DNA of 23,051 nucleotides from CAG-390 sp045544735 (GCA_045544735.1 JAZPZM010000074.1:1-23051); one strand, 5' to 3'. Positions 1 to 7,114 are shown, numbered from the stretch's first letter. The notes: generated by a model not told the origin, from the sequence alone. Numbers and translations are program-made.

Positions 1-374
1 CACAAAGCATCGATATATTTACACCAGATGCACGCTCCGCAGTTTTCCACATGCAACGCGGTAGTGTAAGGACTGAAATGAGAAGTCATCGGTCCCAAAC
101 CGCCGTCAGTCTTGCGCGAGCCGCATTTTTCGCACATGAAGTTTTCACAAGCATTTGTGCCAACGGTTACAACAAGCTTTCCGTCATGATAACATCCGCC
201 GCCGGCGACGTTATCAAGCTCATCATCGGCAAGCTCGCCTTTTTTATTTAACTGCTCAAAGTAAGCTTGTGCGCTTTCTTCGGTCATCTCTATGCCGTTT
301 TCTTTGGCAAGTGTAAGAAGCTCTTGAGCGCTTTTCGCTTGCTTTACTTTCAAAATCATTTCTTCGTGTGTCAT
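1..374 (-). CDS. Nif11-type leader peptide with Cys-rich C-terminal part (partial, 3' end beyond window)
   Basis: Frame starts at ATG 374 after a GAGGAG ribosome site and stays open to the window edge, giving 124 visible residues. Residues 1-57 look like a Nif11-type leader: MTHEEMILKVKQA, then ENGIEMTEESAQAYFEQL, and an acidic DDELDNVAGGG at 50-60 that matches the double-glycine cleavage site of this family. The part after Gly60 is rich in Cys (61, 76, 81, 84, 112, 115, 118), with CxxC and CxxCxxC spacings. In the family, such leaders guide modification and export of a ribosomal natural product by a C39-peptidase transporter. No modifying enzyme or transporter is visible; they could lie to the left. 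The core is long, so a small metal-binding protein that merely carries the leader fold is an alternative. It has its own promoter. Confidence 0.72.
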   Translation of the reverse strand, partial: MTHEEMILKVKQAKSAQELLTLAKENGIEMTEESAQAYFEQLNKKGELADDELDNVAGGGCYHDGKLVVTVGTNACENFMCEKCGSRKTDGGLGPMTSHFSPYTTALHVENCGACIWCKYIDAL

Positions 375-411
375 ATCAAAATCTCCTCTTTTGTATGTTC
401 TCGACACACTC

Positions 412-440
412 ATTATAGCATACTCTCCCATCAAATACAA
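412..440 (-). promoter_or_regulatory. Sigma-A promoter of the Nif11-type gene
   Basis: On the minus strand TTGTAT (435-440) and TATAAT (412-417) are separated by 17 bp. Predicted transcription start is near 405, leaving a leader of about 30 nt with the ribosome site. Confidence 0.65.
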
Positions 441-493
441 GAGATTTGACTAAAGTTGCAAAAAACGGTTCAGGGTAATTTTATCATCCTTTT

Positions 494-530
494 CCGTTTG
501 AGTTATATTTTTACCGTTTGAGTCAAACGG
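494..530. promoter_or_regulatory. CCGTTTGA half-sites: direct copy plus palindrome
   Basis: CCGTTTGA at 514-521 and its inverse TCAAACGG at 523-530 form a perfect 8-1-8 dyad. A further direct copy, CCGTTTGAGT, lies at 494-503, exactly 20 bp away (two helical turns). The group lies 54-90 bp upstream of the -35 of the Nif11-type gene. It could be an operator or activator site; it also overlaps the end of the relic frame ending at 503. No binding protein can be named. Confidence 0.4.
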
Positions 531-664
531 GTTGTTATGCAGTGGAGGGAGTGATCGCCAAAGCGCTCGTCATACTGCGCACGGGAGATCGCGCCATTTT
601 TCAGGAATGTATCAAGCAATTTCTTCTGCTTGCGAAGGCGCGATGAATTTTTGATTTGCAGCGA
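503..664 (-). pseudogene. Relic C-terminal coding fragment, overlapping the lipoprotein 3' end out of frame
   Basis: A second minus frame, opening after a TAA near 665 and closing at TAA 503-505, encodes 53 residues including SSRLRKQKKLLDTFLKNGAI and SRAQYDERFGD. The composition is amphipathic and protein-like. From memory only, it resembles a C-terminal tail (LRKQKKLLDTFL..GAIS.AQYD) common in small clostridial proteins. There is no convincing start or ribosome site, so I treat it as a truncated remnant. About 50 bp of it is read in a different frame as the last residues of the neighbouring lipoprotein gene, which suggests a recombination junction. A short expressed peptide from an internal TTG is a weaker alternative. 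Confidence 0.4.
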
Positions 665-1520
665 TTAAAGCCGTTGCCATTTTCTCCGCTTTAAGCGCAA
701 CGTCATCACCATCGCTCGTTACGTCATTCCAATCTATCAGCTTAATGCCCGTTTCCGCTATGCGAATGTAATTTTCCGTAAAATCGTCTTGCGCCGCAAA
801 ATATTCCTCCATAGACGCGCTCTCCTCGTATACCCAAAATTCAACCTCGGCACGTTTCTCCTCCTGCGCACTCTCAAGCTCTTCATTGTAATAAGCGTAC
901 ATCCAGCTCGTTTCATTCAAGCAAGCGCCGTCGCTATCCGTTGCGTTCGTGAGCGTGGCTTTATTGACCAAACGCATCTTAACCGACCAGCCGCCGCGCC
1001 ACTCGAATTGACCTATCGCCTCAAACTTGCCCGTTGACTGATTAAAATAAATGCACCACGAATTATCATGACCGCCGTCAAGCGTTCCGACCTCTTTGCC
1101 GCTTACGATATCATATACGTAGTAAAAAGCATTGCCTGCCGAGCCGCCCCCAACGTCGACCAACAGTTCAGGCACTCCATCGGTATTAATATCAAACAAA
1201 GCAAGCTGATATCCACGCTCTATACACGGTCTGTCGGGATAAAGGCTTGAATATTCAACCGACCCATCGCTATTATAATTCGGTATTTTTTCGTTATTCA
1301 GGAGCGATACCAAAGCGTTTTTCCATTCCTTTTTTTGTTCATCCGATACAAATTCGACCTGAACGTATTTAGTTCTATATACGTACTTCACTTCCTCGGT
1401 CTCTTTGCTTGTCGTTACGTCGGAATTGCCGACGGTTGCGTCGCTCACCTCGTTGCAACCAAAGCAAGAAATACAAATAACTATGGAAAGCAATATGATC
1501 AAAGCATATTTGATTTTCAT
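612..1520 (-). CDS. Putative lipoprotein with an EF-hand-like calcium loop
   Basis: 302 residues from ATG 1520, with GAGG nine bases upstream. Residues 1-22 are a lipoprotein signal peptide: basic MKIKY, a hydrophobic run, then Cys19 or Cys22 as the lipidation site. A Ser/Thr/Glu-rich linker follows. The mature part has DINTDG followed by VPELLVD at 110-122, a DxNxDG loop as found in VCBS/FG-GAP and EF-hand-type surface proteins, then a Gly/Trp/aromatic-rich beta segment (about 125-200) and an acidic helical C-terminus. I do not recognise a specific family; extracytoplasmic anchoring with possible calcium binding is inference. The last dozen residues are read out of frame from a relic fragment, so this C-terminus may be secondary. 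No good promoter is seen in the short gap to the terminator at 1555-1577. Confidence 0.75.
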   Translation of the reverse strand: MKIKYALIILLSIVICISCFGCNEVSDATVGNSDVTTSKETEEVKYVYRTKYVQVEFVSDEQKKEWKNALVSLLNNEKIPNYNSDGSVEYSSLYPDRPCIERGYQLALFDINTDGVPELLVDVGGGSAGNAFYYVYDIVSGKEVGTLDGGHDNSWCIYFNQSTGKFEAIGQFEWRGGWSVKMRLVNKATLTNATDSDGACLNETSWMYAYYNEELESAQEEKRAEVEFWVYEESASMEEYFAAQDDFTENYIRIAETGIKLIDWNDVTSDGDDVALKAEKMATALIAANQKFIAPSQAEEIA

Positions 1521-1554
1521 TCTCTATACCTCACGAATTAATTCTACACGTCTT

Positions 1555-1577
1555 AAAAAAGAACCTCGTTCTTTTTT
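1555..1577. terminator. Rho-independent terminator, works in either direction
   Basis: AAAAAAGAAC (1555-1564) pairs perfectly with GTTCTTTTTT (1568-1577) around a CTC loop, giving a T-run on both strands. It sits 7 bp past the stop of the P-loop gene and most likely ends the nucleotidyltransferase/P-loop transcript. Confidence 0.7.
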
Positions 1578-1584
1578 CACATCC

Positions 1585-2253
1585 TCACTTTGCAAGTCCA
1601 AAATGCTTGGCGATCGCATCGCACACTTCCTCGCGCGTGTCCGCGCCGCCCGCCTCGCGCACGACGGTGAAAAATCCGCTGTTTGCGTACTCGTCGTAAT
1701 GCTCCTTGCTGTTGATAAGCTCAAGCCCCCTGCGGTAATTTTCCATTACCGCCGCGGGATCGTCACAGCTGTCGATCACGCCGAGCAAGAACTGCTTGTC
1801 GGGATCGTCGCGGTCAAAAAACCTATCCACGCTCATGGACTGCGGCGAAAGCATAACTGCAACGTGATGGTAATCGGATATTTCCTTCAGCACGTCCACG
1901 GGGATATTCGTGTCCACGATAACCCTTTTGTCCTGCGATATGGCGATCAGCTCCGCGACCTCAAACTCCGCCGCCTCGCGCCCGACGGCGTATATCCAAC
2001 GCTCGTATTCCTCGGGCGTGCGCGTAACAAACTCGCGCCAATCGGTAAGGCTCTTGTTGTAGCAGAGGTCGGGGTGCGTTTCGGGCGTAGCCACGCGCTC
2101 GGACACCGCCATGTGATAATTCTCGCCGCAACAGACCATTCCGTACTTGTCCGCAAGCATCCTTACCGTAGTGGACTTGCCCGCATACGCCGTGCCCGTG
2201 ATGAAATAAACGTTTTTCAAGTAGTGCTTAAGCACGTTGTTTTCAATCTTCAT
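1585..2253 (-). CDS. P-loop NTPase, small-molecule-kinase-like
   Basis: 222 residues from ATG 2253. The Walker A motif GTAYAGKSTT is at 20-29, preceded by a hydrophobic strand (VYFI), as in shikimate/adenylate-kinase-like P-loop proteins. RVIVDTNIP near residue 110 is a candidate Walker B strand with a catalytic Asp. A segment SVDRFFDRDDPDKQF around 161-175 is Arg/Asp-rich and could be the lid. The sequence has no trailing domain, so a soluble kinase acting on a small substrate or nucleic-acid end is likely, but the substrate cannot be named. It follows the nucleotidyltransferase gene by 12 bp, so the two are probably co-transcribed; the ribosome site (AAGGCG) is weak and coupling is plausible. 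Confidence 0.75.
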   Translation of the reverse strand: MKIENNVLKHYLKNVYFITGTAYAGKSTTVRMLADKYGMVCCGENYHMAVSERVATPETHPDLCYNKSLTDWREFVTRTPEEYERWIYAVGREAAEFEVAELIAISQDKRVIVDTNIPVDVLKEISDYHHVAVMLSPQSMSVDRFFDRDDPDKQFLLGVIDSCDDPAAVMENYRRGLELINSKEHYDEYANSGFFTVVREAGGADTREEVCDAIAKHFGLAK

Positions 2254-2265
2254 TTTACGCCTTTT

Positions 2266-2925
2266 TTAATTACTTTGGGCTATCCACTTTTTCGCAAAAG
2301 CAAGTAAAGCTTCGGACATCCCCCAAAAGTCAACCGCGCCGCCGTTTTTCAAATCCAAAAAGGTGCTAACGATATCCTGCTCGTCGGCAGCGGCGACCGA
2401 CAGCAATTCTTTTTGATGCTTTATATATTTCCCCGTCTGCAAAAACACGATAGCCTGAACAATGAAAGAGGCGGATTTATACAGTCCGCGCAAAATTTCA
2501 TCGCTCTTTTCGTGCAGCATATTATGCACGCAGCCGTGGTAAATATTGCAAGCGCCGATCTTGATCGCCCGCTCCACAGCCGCTTCATCAATTACCGCAA
2601 GCAATTCGTCAAGGCTTCCTTTGATGGGCGTTGTATCGTAGTAAAACTGAAAAAGATCGGACGGCTCCCAATTAAAAAGCTCGTCCTTTCCCGAAAGAAA
2701 ACCGCAGATCAGCTCTCTGTGCGGCAAGGTGTCGAGCATTGCATTGTAGTCCCTAATATCCGCGGCGCACAGCTCGTCAAGTATCACAACAACGTCAATA
2801 TCGCTCGTTTTCGTTGCTTCGCCGCGGCTATAACTGCCCTGCAAGCCCACAAACCACACGCGGCTTGCAAAAGTCTCGTTTAACTTCTGCAAGAAATCTT
2901 GCATCCAAGCAGTAATATCTATCAC
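2266..2925 (-). CDS. Nucleotidyltransferase (pol-beta superfamily)
   Basis: I place the start at GTG 2925 because AGGTGA lies five bases before it; ATG 2904 has no ribosome site, and an upstream ATG at 2994 would put the plus-strand promoter at 2960-2988 inside the gene. This gives 219 residues. The core is LQGSYSRGEATKTSDIDVVV: Gly30-Ser31 and Asp42/Asp44 form the GSx(n)DxD metal-binding site that transfers a nucleotide onto an acceptor. The C-terminal half (about 110-219) is helical, with GACNIYHGCVHNML and KSASFIVQAIVFLQTGKYIKH, as in antibiotic-type and MNT/HEPN-type nucleotidyltransferases. The acceptor is unknown; drug, tRNA or protein are all possible. It is paired with a downstream P-loop kinase-like gene. 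Confidence 0.8.
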   Translation of the reverse strand: MIDITAWMQDFLQKLNETFASRVWFVGLQGSYSRGEATKTSDIDVVVILDELCAADIRDYNAMLDTLPHRELICGFLSGKDELFNWEPSDLFQFYYDTTPIKGSLDELLAVIDEAAVERAIKIGACNIYHGCVHNMLHEKSDEILRGLYKSASFIVQAIVFLQTGKYIKHQKELLSVAAADEQDIVSTFLDLKNGGAVDFWGMSEALLAFAKKWIAQSN

Positions 2926-2959
2926 TTTGGTCACCTTTGTCAAACTTGAAATTTGATTA

Positions 2960-2988
2960 TTGACTTGTTTAAAAATCAATGGTATAAT
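2960..2988 (+). promoter_or_regulatory. Sigma-A promoter of the attenuated GNAT gene
   Basis: TTGACT (2960-2965), 17-bp spacer, TATAAT (2983-2988). Transcription would start near 2995, producing a leader of about 125 nt before the GNAT start at 3120. Confidence 0.85.
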
Positions 2989-2994
2989 AAACAC

Positions 2995-3109
2995 ATATAG
3001 AATAGTTCGTCACCGGAGGCTGTGTACCGTAGTACCGTAATGCCGGATTAGGTGTCGGGGTGAGCCTCGGTTATTGTATCACAATAGCCGGGACTCGATT
3101 TTTTATTTT
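2995..3109 (+). promoter_or_regulatory. Structured 5' leader: transcription attenuator or riboswitch-like element
   Basis: A 15-bp stem, GAGCCTCGGTTATTG (3062-3076) with CAATAGCCGGGACTC (3082-3096), has one C-A mismatch, two G-T pairs and a 5-nt loop. It is followed by TTTTTTATTTT (3099-3109), so it is an intrinsic terminator placed before the gene. GAGGCT (3016-3021) can instead pair with AGCCTC (3063-3068), extended by CC (3013-3014) with GG (3069-3070), which would break the terminator. CACC (3011-3014) also pairs with GGTG (3051-3054). A tandem GTACCGTA repeat lies at 3023-3038. I do not recognise a catalogued riboswitch. A leader peptide is not obvious (a short GTG frame has poor ribosome-site spacing). 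Confidence 0.7.
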
Positions 3110-3119
3110 GGAGGTAATT

Positions 3120-3674
3120 ATGAAAAACACAAAGGTTTCACTTTTACCGCTTGCGGCAGATGACCGCGAGCAATTCATCATTGACAATCAATGGGCGTTC
3201 AAGCACGGGGCGTTGATGGAGTTCGGTGAGCGTGACGATCACGTAGACGGTGACGGCGAGATCATCTCACGCGCAACTATCGAGAGATGCATTGATGCTC
3301 CGCAAAGCGAGACCTACCGCATTATGCTTGACGGCAAAAAGGTCGGCGGCTTAATACTTACGATTGACAAAGAAACGCATCATAACCATTTGGAGATTCT
3401 ATTCGTACTGCCCGAAGCGCACAGCAAGGGCATCGGCTACGGTGCGTGGCAGGCGGTTGAGGCTCTGCATCCAAAAACGCGAGTCTGGGAAACCTGCACC
3501 CCGTATTTTGAAAAGCGCAATATCCACTTCTACGTGAACAAGTGCGGCTTTCAGATAGATCAGTTTTGGTGTGCGTATTTCCAGCCCGAGCACGAAATAC
3601 CCGAAAGCGAGAAGCACGATCCCAACGAGGGTCCCGACGAAATGTTCCGCTTTATTAAGGTGATGAAGCCGTAA
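3120..3674 (+). CDS. GNAT family N-acetyltransferase
   Basis: 184 residues from ATG 3120, with GGAGG five bases upstream. An in-frame GTG at 3060 lies inside the leader hairpin and is not used. The acetyl-CoA-binding motif A is visible at 91-114: LEILFVLPEAHSKGIGYGAW, with the beta4 strand, the Q/RxxGxG/A-like turn (HSKGIG) and the following helix. ETCTPYFEKRNIHFYVNKCGF at 124-144 is the conserved C-terminal strand and loop. The enzyme transfers acetyl to an amine substrate that cannot be named. The N-terminal half is acidic. The 125-nt attenuated leader implies that expression is induced by a ligand or translation stress, which fits a detoxification or drug-modifying role, but this is inference. 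Confidence 0.88.
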   Translation: MKNTKVSLLPLAADDREQFIIDNQWAFKHGALMEFGERDDHVDGDGEIISRATIERCIDAPQSETYRIMLDGKKVGGLILTIDKETHHNHLEILFVLPEAHSKGIGYGAWQAVEALHPKTRVWETCTPYFEKRNIHFYVNKCGFQIDQFWCAYFQPEHEIPESEKHDPNEGPDEMFRFIKVMKP

Positions 3675-3684
3675 TCTTTACGGC
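3668..3684. other. Hairpin made from two convergent stop codons
   Basis: GCCGTAA (3668-3674) pairs with TTACGGC (3678-3684) around TCT. The arms contain the TAA of the GNAT gene and, on the other strand, the TAA of the radical SAM gene; the two genes end 3 bp apart. There is no T-run, so termination would be weak. Confidence 0.5.
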
Positions 3685-4427
3685 GCGTAATCCTTAATAA
3701 TATCCATAATATCGCGCTCGTATACATTTCCGCCGAGAACGTTGCCGTTCGGCTCGAAGGACACGCACCGCACGTCGCGCGGGTCGACAACGTACGGATT
3801 TTCGGGCAGATCGCCCGTAAAATACTCCGCAAGATATTCAAGCGCGTTTCCCTCGGGGAAAATGACGTTTCCCGCGCCCACGGGAATCTCCATATCGGCA
3901 AAGCTGTCGAGAATCTCCCGCGTTTTTACGTTGTACGGGTTGTCGTCCGTCGCGCTCACAAGCCACGCGGGCGACAGGCGGAGCGGCACGCCGTTTTTCT
4001 TTGCTTCTGCGGCAAACCTCTTCACCACGTCAAGCGGTATCGTTTCCTGATGAAACGCATCCACCGACAAAAGCAGGTCGTTCACGCCGCACGCGGCAAG
4101 GCGCGCTGCAACCTCGCGTATCTTGTCGGCATTTTTTGAAAAATAGCCGTTGGTAATAACTTGCCGCCGAGGAACGTTCAGTTCCTTGGCGGTTTTCATA
4201 ATGGCGTAGACCGCATCCGTATACAAAAGCGGCTCGCCGCCAAAGGTCATAACGGTTTGAATTTCATACTCCGCCGCGATCTTGCGAACCGCGTCCGCGG
4301 CGATATCGGGATCAATCCGCTCGCCGCAGGACGTGTGCTCACCCTCGGAGCAATGCTTGCACCGCCCCGTGCAAGCATAGGTCACTACGAACTCGATCTT
4401 GTTTAAATTTTTAAGGTATTGATTCAT
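3678..4427 (-). CDS. Radical SAM protein at the end of the NAD operon
   Basis: 249 residues. Start ATG 4427 is chosen because GGAGGG lies just upstream and the niaR stop is 37 bp away; the longer frame has no such site. Cys19, Cys23 and Cys26 form the CxxxCxxC motif that binds the [4Fe-4S] cluster and S-adenosylmethionine, and FGGEP is at 62-66. DLLLSVDAF at 117-125 is a typical barrel strand. Cys221 in RCVSFEPNGNV could belong to a reduced SPASM-like tail, but a full auxiliary-cluster motif is absent. The substrate is unknown. Its place after nadABC-niaR suggests co-transcription and possibly an NAD-linked role, but it may just be read through. Convergent with the GNAT gene. Confidence 0.85.
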   Translation of the reverse strand: MNQYLKNLNKIEFVVTYACTGRCKHCSEGEHTSCGERIDPDIAADAVRKIAAEYEIQTVMTFGGEPLLYTDAVYAIMKTAKELNVPRRQVITNGYFSKNADKIREVAARLAACGVNDLLLSVDAFHQETIPLDVVKRFAAEAKKNGVPLRLSPAWLVSATDDNPYNVKTREILDSFADMEIPVGAGNVIFPEGNALEYLAEYFTGDLPENPYVVDPRDVRCVSFEPNGNVLGGNVYERDIMDIIKDYAP

Positions 4428-4464
4428 ATTCCCTCCGCGTAAGCGGCGACGCCGCGCAACGAGA

Positions 4465-4977
4465 TCATATTTCGGGAACGATATAATTTCTTTCGTTGAG
4501 CGCGGCTTCGATGCGGTCAAGCACCGCCTCGCTCTCCGCGCGGACCGTGTGATAGTGATATCCGCCCGTTATGTGCATAAGCTCGCTGGACTGTCCCGTT
4601 CTTACTCCCTCCATAAACTGCTTGACGTGCATCGGAGAAAAGATATTCAGCGGAGCTTCGACCTTTCCGTAAACCTTATGCCACACGAAAACGTCGACCA
4701 CCGTGCCGCCGAGACCCACGATACACGAAAGCTCGTCCTCGGTCTGCTCGGTAGTGTGCTTTAGCTTGAACACCCTCTCGACAAGGGGCGTTTTCTGCAT
4801 AACGTAGCCCTGACTTGTCGAAAGTATCTCGTATCCCGTTCCCTTAAGAACGGTAACGTCCTGCACGACGGTCTGGCGGGAGACGTTGAATTTCTGCGCA
4901 AGCTCGCCGCCCGACACGGGCTCTTTGGATGACAAAAGCAAGTTTACGATCGCTTTTCTTCGTTCTGCTACTTTCAT
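4465..4977 (-). CDS. niaR: Niacin-responsive transcriptional repressor NiaR
   Basis: 170 residues, the normal length. Residues 1-60 are a winged helix-turn-helix (RRKAIVNLLL, then GGELAQKFNVSRQTVVQDV). Residues 70-170 are the 3H domain. His74, Glu82, His141 and His143 match in spacing the four metal ligands known from the Thermotoga homologue TM1602, so a divalent metal and nicotinic acid are the expected effectors. In Bacillus the family represses NAD synthesis and niacin uptake genes when niacin is plentiful. Here the gene is the fourth in its own target operon, 13 bp after nadC, which implies autoregulation. A candidate operator lies over the nadA promoter (8077-8088). Confidence 0.93.
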   Translation of the reverse strand: MKVAERRKAIVNLLLSSKEPVSGGELAQKFNVSRQTVVQDVTVLKGTGYEILSTSQGYVMQKTPLVERVFKLKHTTEQTEDELSCIVGLGGTVVDVFVWHKVYGKVEAPLNIFSPMHVKQFMEGVRTGQSSELMHITGGYHYHTVRAESEAVLDRIEAALNERNYIVPEI

Positions 4978-4990
4978 AGCCGCTCCTTAC

Positions 4991-5821
4991 TTATACAGCG
5001 TGGAGATTTTTGAGCGAGAGGTCAAGGATGGGCGAGGAATGCGTCAGCGCGCCGCTGGAAATGTAGTCCACGCCGATATCGACAAGTCTTGCGACGTTCT
5101 CGCGCGTTACGTTTCCGCTGCATTCGGTCTCTGCCTTGCCGCGGCAAAGCTCGACCGCCGTTTTCATATCCTCAACGCTCATATTATCAAGCATAATGAT
5201 GTCCGCGCCCGCCTCAAGCGCGTCCTTTAGCATATCAAGGTTTTCAACCTCTATCTCTATCTTGCGGACGAAGGGCGCGTATTCCTTTGCCATTCTGACG
5301 GCTTCCTTGACGCCGCCTGCCGCGCCGATGTGGTTGTCCTTTAAGAGAATTCCGTCGCTGAGATTGTATCTGTGGTTATATCCGCCGCCGACCTTGACGG
5401 AGTATTTTTCAAAAATTCTCATATTGGGCGTGGTCTTTCTCGTGTCGAGAAGCTTCGTTTTCGTGCCTTTGAGCAGATCTGCGATCTCTCTTGTGTAGGT
5501 CGCAATACCGCTCATTCTCTGCAAATAATTGAGCGCGGTCCTCTCGCCCGAAAGAAGCACGCGGATGTCACCGCGCACAAGACCTATCTTCTCGCCGTTT
5601 TTAACGCTGTCGCCGTCCTTGCAATAGAAAACGACCTCAGTTTTATCGTCAAGAAGCTCAAAAACTCGCTTGAACACCTCAAGACCCGCTATTACGCCGT
5701 CCTGCTTGCAAATGAGGTCGACCTCGCCCGCCTGATAGCGCGGCATAACGGAATTGGTCGTGATGTCCTCGCTCGTGATATCCTCGCGCAGAGCCTGCAA
5801 GATCAGCTCGTCTGCGTTCAT
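4991..5821 (-). CDS. nadC: Nicotinate-nucleotide pyrophosphorylase (carboxylating)
   Basis: 276 residues, full length. It condenses quinolinate with PRPP to nicotinate mononucleotide, CO2 and pyrophosphate, the third step of de novo NAD synthesis, in the cytoplasm. Diagnostic blocks: ERTALNYLQRMSGIAT at 93-108, DTRKTTP at 126-132, GGGYNHR at 145-151, LKDNH at 160-164, EVEN at 191-194, LDN at 211-213 and SGALTHS at 256-262; together these give the PRPP and quinolinate sites. Start ATG 5821 lies 12 bp after the nadB stop with only a weak ribosome site, so translation may be coupled to nadB. Confidence 0.96.
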   Translation of the reverse strand: MNADELILQALREDITSEDITTNSVMPRYQAGEVDLICKQDGVIAGLEVFKRVFELLDDKTEVVFYCKDGDSVKNGEKIGLVRGDIRVLLSGERTALNYLQRMSGIATYTREIADLLKGTKTKLLDTRKTTPNMRIFEKYSVKVGGGYNHRYNLSDGILLKDNHIGAAGGVKEAVRMAKEYAPFVRKIEIEVENLDMLKDALEAGADIIMLDNMSVEDMKTAVELCRGKAETECSGNVTRENVARLVDIGVDYISSGALTHSSPILDLSLKNLHAV

Positions 5822-5833
5822 TTCATCGTAATA

Positions 5834-7111
5834 TTATTCATGGCTCATTCTCTCCTTTTCGATAGCCGCAAGAACGGCGGCTTTATACTCCTCTTTATAA
5901 TTTTCGTACCTTGATGCGTCAACGCTGACCTCTACGTCACCCTTGAGCGGCACGTAGCCCTCCGCAATCTGATGCGCGGCACGCTTTGCAAAAACAAGAC
6001 TTTCAAGCAACGAATTGCTTGCAAGTCGGTTTCTGCCGTGAACGCCGTTGCACGCCGTCTCGCCCGCCGCGTACAAGCGGTCCATCGAGGTCTTGCTGTA
6101 CCTGTCGACGTCGATACCACCCATAAAATAATGCTGGGACGGCACTACGGGAATGGGCTCTCGCGTTACGTCGTAGCCCTCGTCAAGGCAACGCTGATAA
6201 ATATTCGGGAAGTGCGTCCTTATCTCATCCTCGGGAATGGGAGCCATCGAGAGCCAGACGTGCTTGCTTCCCTCTTTCTTCATCTCGGCAAAAATAGCGT
6301 TTGCTACCACGTCGCGCGGCAAAAGCTCGTTGACGAATCGCTCGCCCTTGGAGTTGAGCAGGATAGCTCCCTCACCGCGCACCGACTCGGAAATGAGAAA
6401 CTCGCGGCTTCCCTCCTTTTCGGTATAAAGCGTGGTGGGGTGTATCTGAATGTAATCAATGTGCTGTAGCTTAATGCCGTATTTGAGCGCGAGAGCAATA
6501 GCGTCGCCCGTCAGATGCTTGTAGTTCGTGGAATGCTCAAAAATGCCGCCGATGCCGCCCGTGGCAAGCACGGTATAATCCGCAACGATGGCGGAATACG
6601 CGCCGTTCTCATCGTGTCCGATGGTACCGCGGCACTCGTTGCCCTCGCAGATAAGGTCGACCATCGTATAATTTTCGATGATGGTGATATTCTCCCTCGC
6701 CCTTGCCGTTTCAAGCAGGTGAGAGGTTATCTCCTTGCCCGTTTCATCCTCGTGGAAAAGGATGCGCTGATGCGAATGCGCACCCTCGCGGGTGTAAACG
6801 AACTCCTCGCCGTTCTTTTCAAACCTGACACCGTATGAAACGAGATCGGAAATGACCTCTTGCGAGGAATGTATCATTATATGTACTGAATCGGGATTAT
6901 TCTCGTAATGTCCCGCCTTCATCGTGTCCTCGTAAAAGGAATCGTAGTCGCTTTCGTCGCGCAAAACGCAGATACCGCCCTGCGCAAGATAGGAGTCGCT
7001 CCTACGCGCCTTATTCTTCGTTACTATTATTATGTTTTTTTCCTTCGGCAAATTTAAGGCGCAATAAAGCCCCGCTACTCCGCTGCCGACAATTACAATA
7101 TCCGTCCTCAT
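5834..7111 (-). CDS. nadB: L-aspartate oxidase
   Basis: 425 residues; oxidises L-aspartate to iminoaspartate with FAD, first step of de novo NAD synthesis. The N-terminal dinucleotide fold VGSGVAGLYCALNL is at 8-21, SYLAQGG at 40-46, and the active-site region REGAHSHQRILFHEDETG lies at about 108-125. HPTTLY, SVRGEGA, the Arg/His-containing GETACNGVHGRNRLASNSL and LLESLVFA are all present. The protein is shorter than the roughly 510-540 residues of the E. coli type because the C-terminal helical domain is reduced to a short tail; this compact form is known in Clostridia. In anaerobes fumarate, not oxygen, is the likely electron acceptor. It starts 3 bp after the nadA stop. Confidence 0.95.
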   Translation of the reverse strand: MRTDIVIVGSGVAGLYCALNLPKEKNIIIVTKNKARRSDSYLAQGGICVLRDESDYDSFYEDTMKAGHYENNPDSVHIMIHSSQEVISDLVSYGVRFEKNGEEFVYTREGAHSHQRILFHEDETGKEITSHLLETARARENITIIENYTMVDLICEGNECRGTIGHDENGAYSAIVADYTVLATGGIGGIFEHSTNYKHLTGDAIALALKYGIKLQHIDYIQIHPTTLYTEKEGSREFLISESVRGEGAILLNSKGERFVNELLPRDVVANAIFAEMKKEGSKHVWLSMAPIPEDEIRTHFPNIYQRCLDEGYDVTREPIPVVPSQHYFMGGIDVDRYSKTSMDRLYAAGETACNGVHGRNRLASNSLLESLVFAKRAAHQIAEGYVPLKGDVEVSVDASRYENYKEEYKAAVLAAIEKERMSHE

Positions 7112-7114
7112 CTT

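Noticed and set aside
1405..2307. 300-residue plus-strand frame
   Set aside because: Antisense to the lipoprotein start and the P-loop gene, no ribosome site and no recognisable motif.
3060..3119. N-terminal extension of the GNAT protein from GTG 3060
   Set aside because: It lies in the leader terminator hairpin; ATG 3120 has a strong ribosome site.
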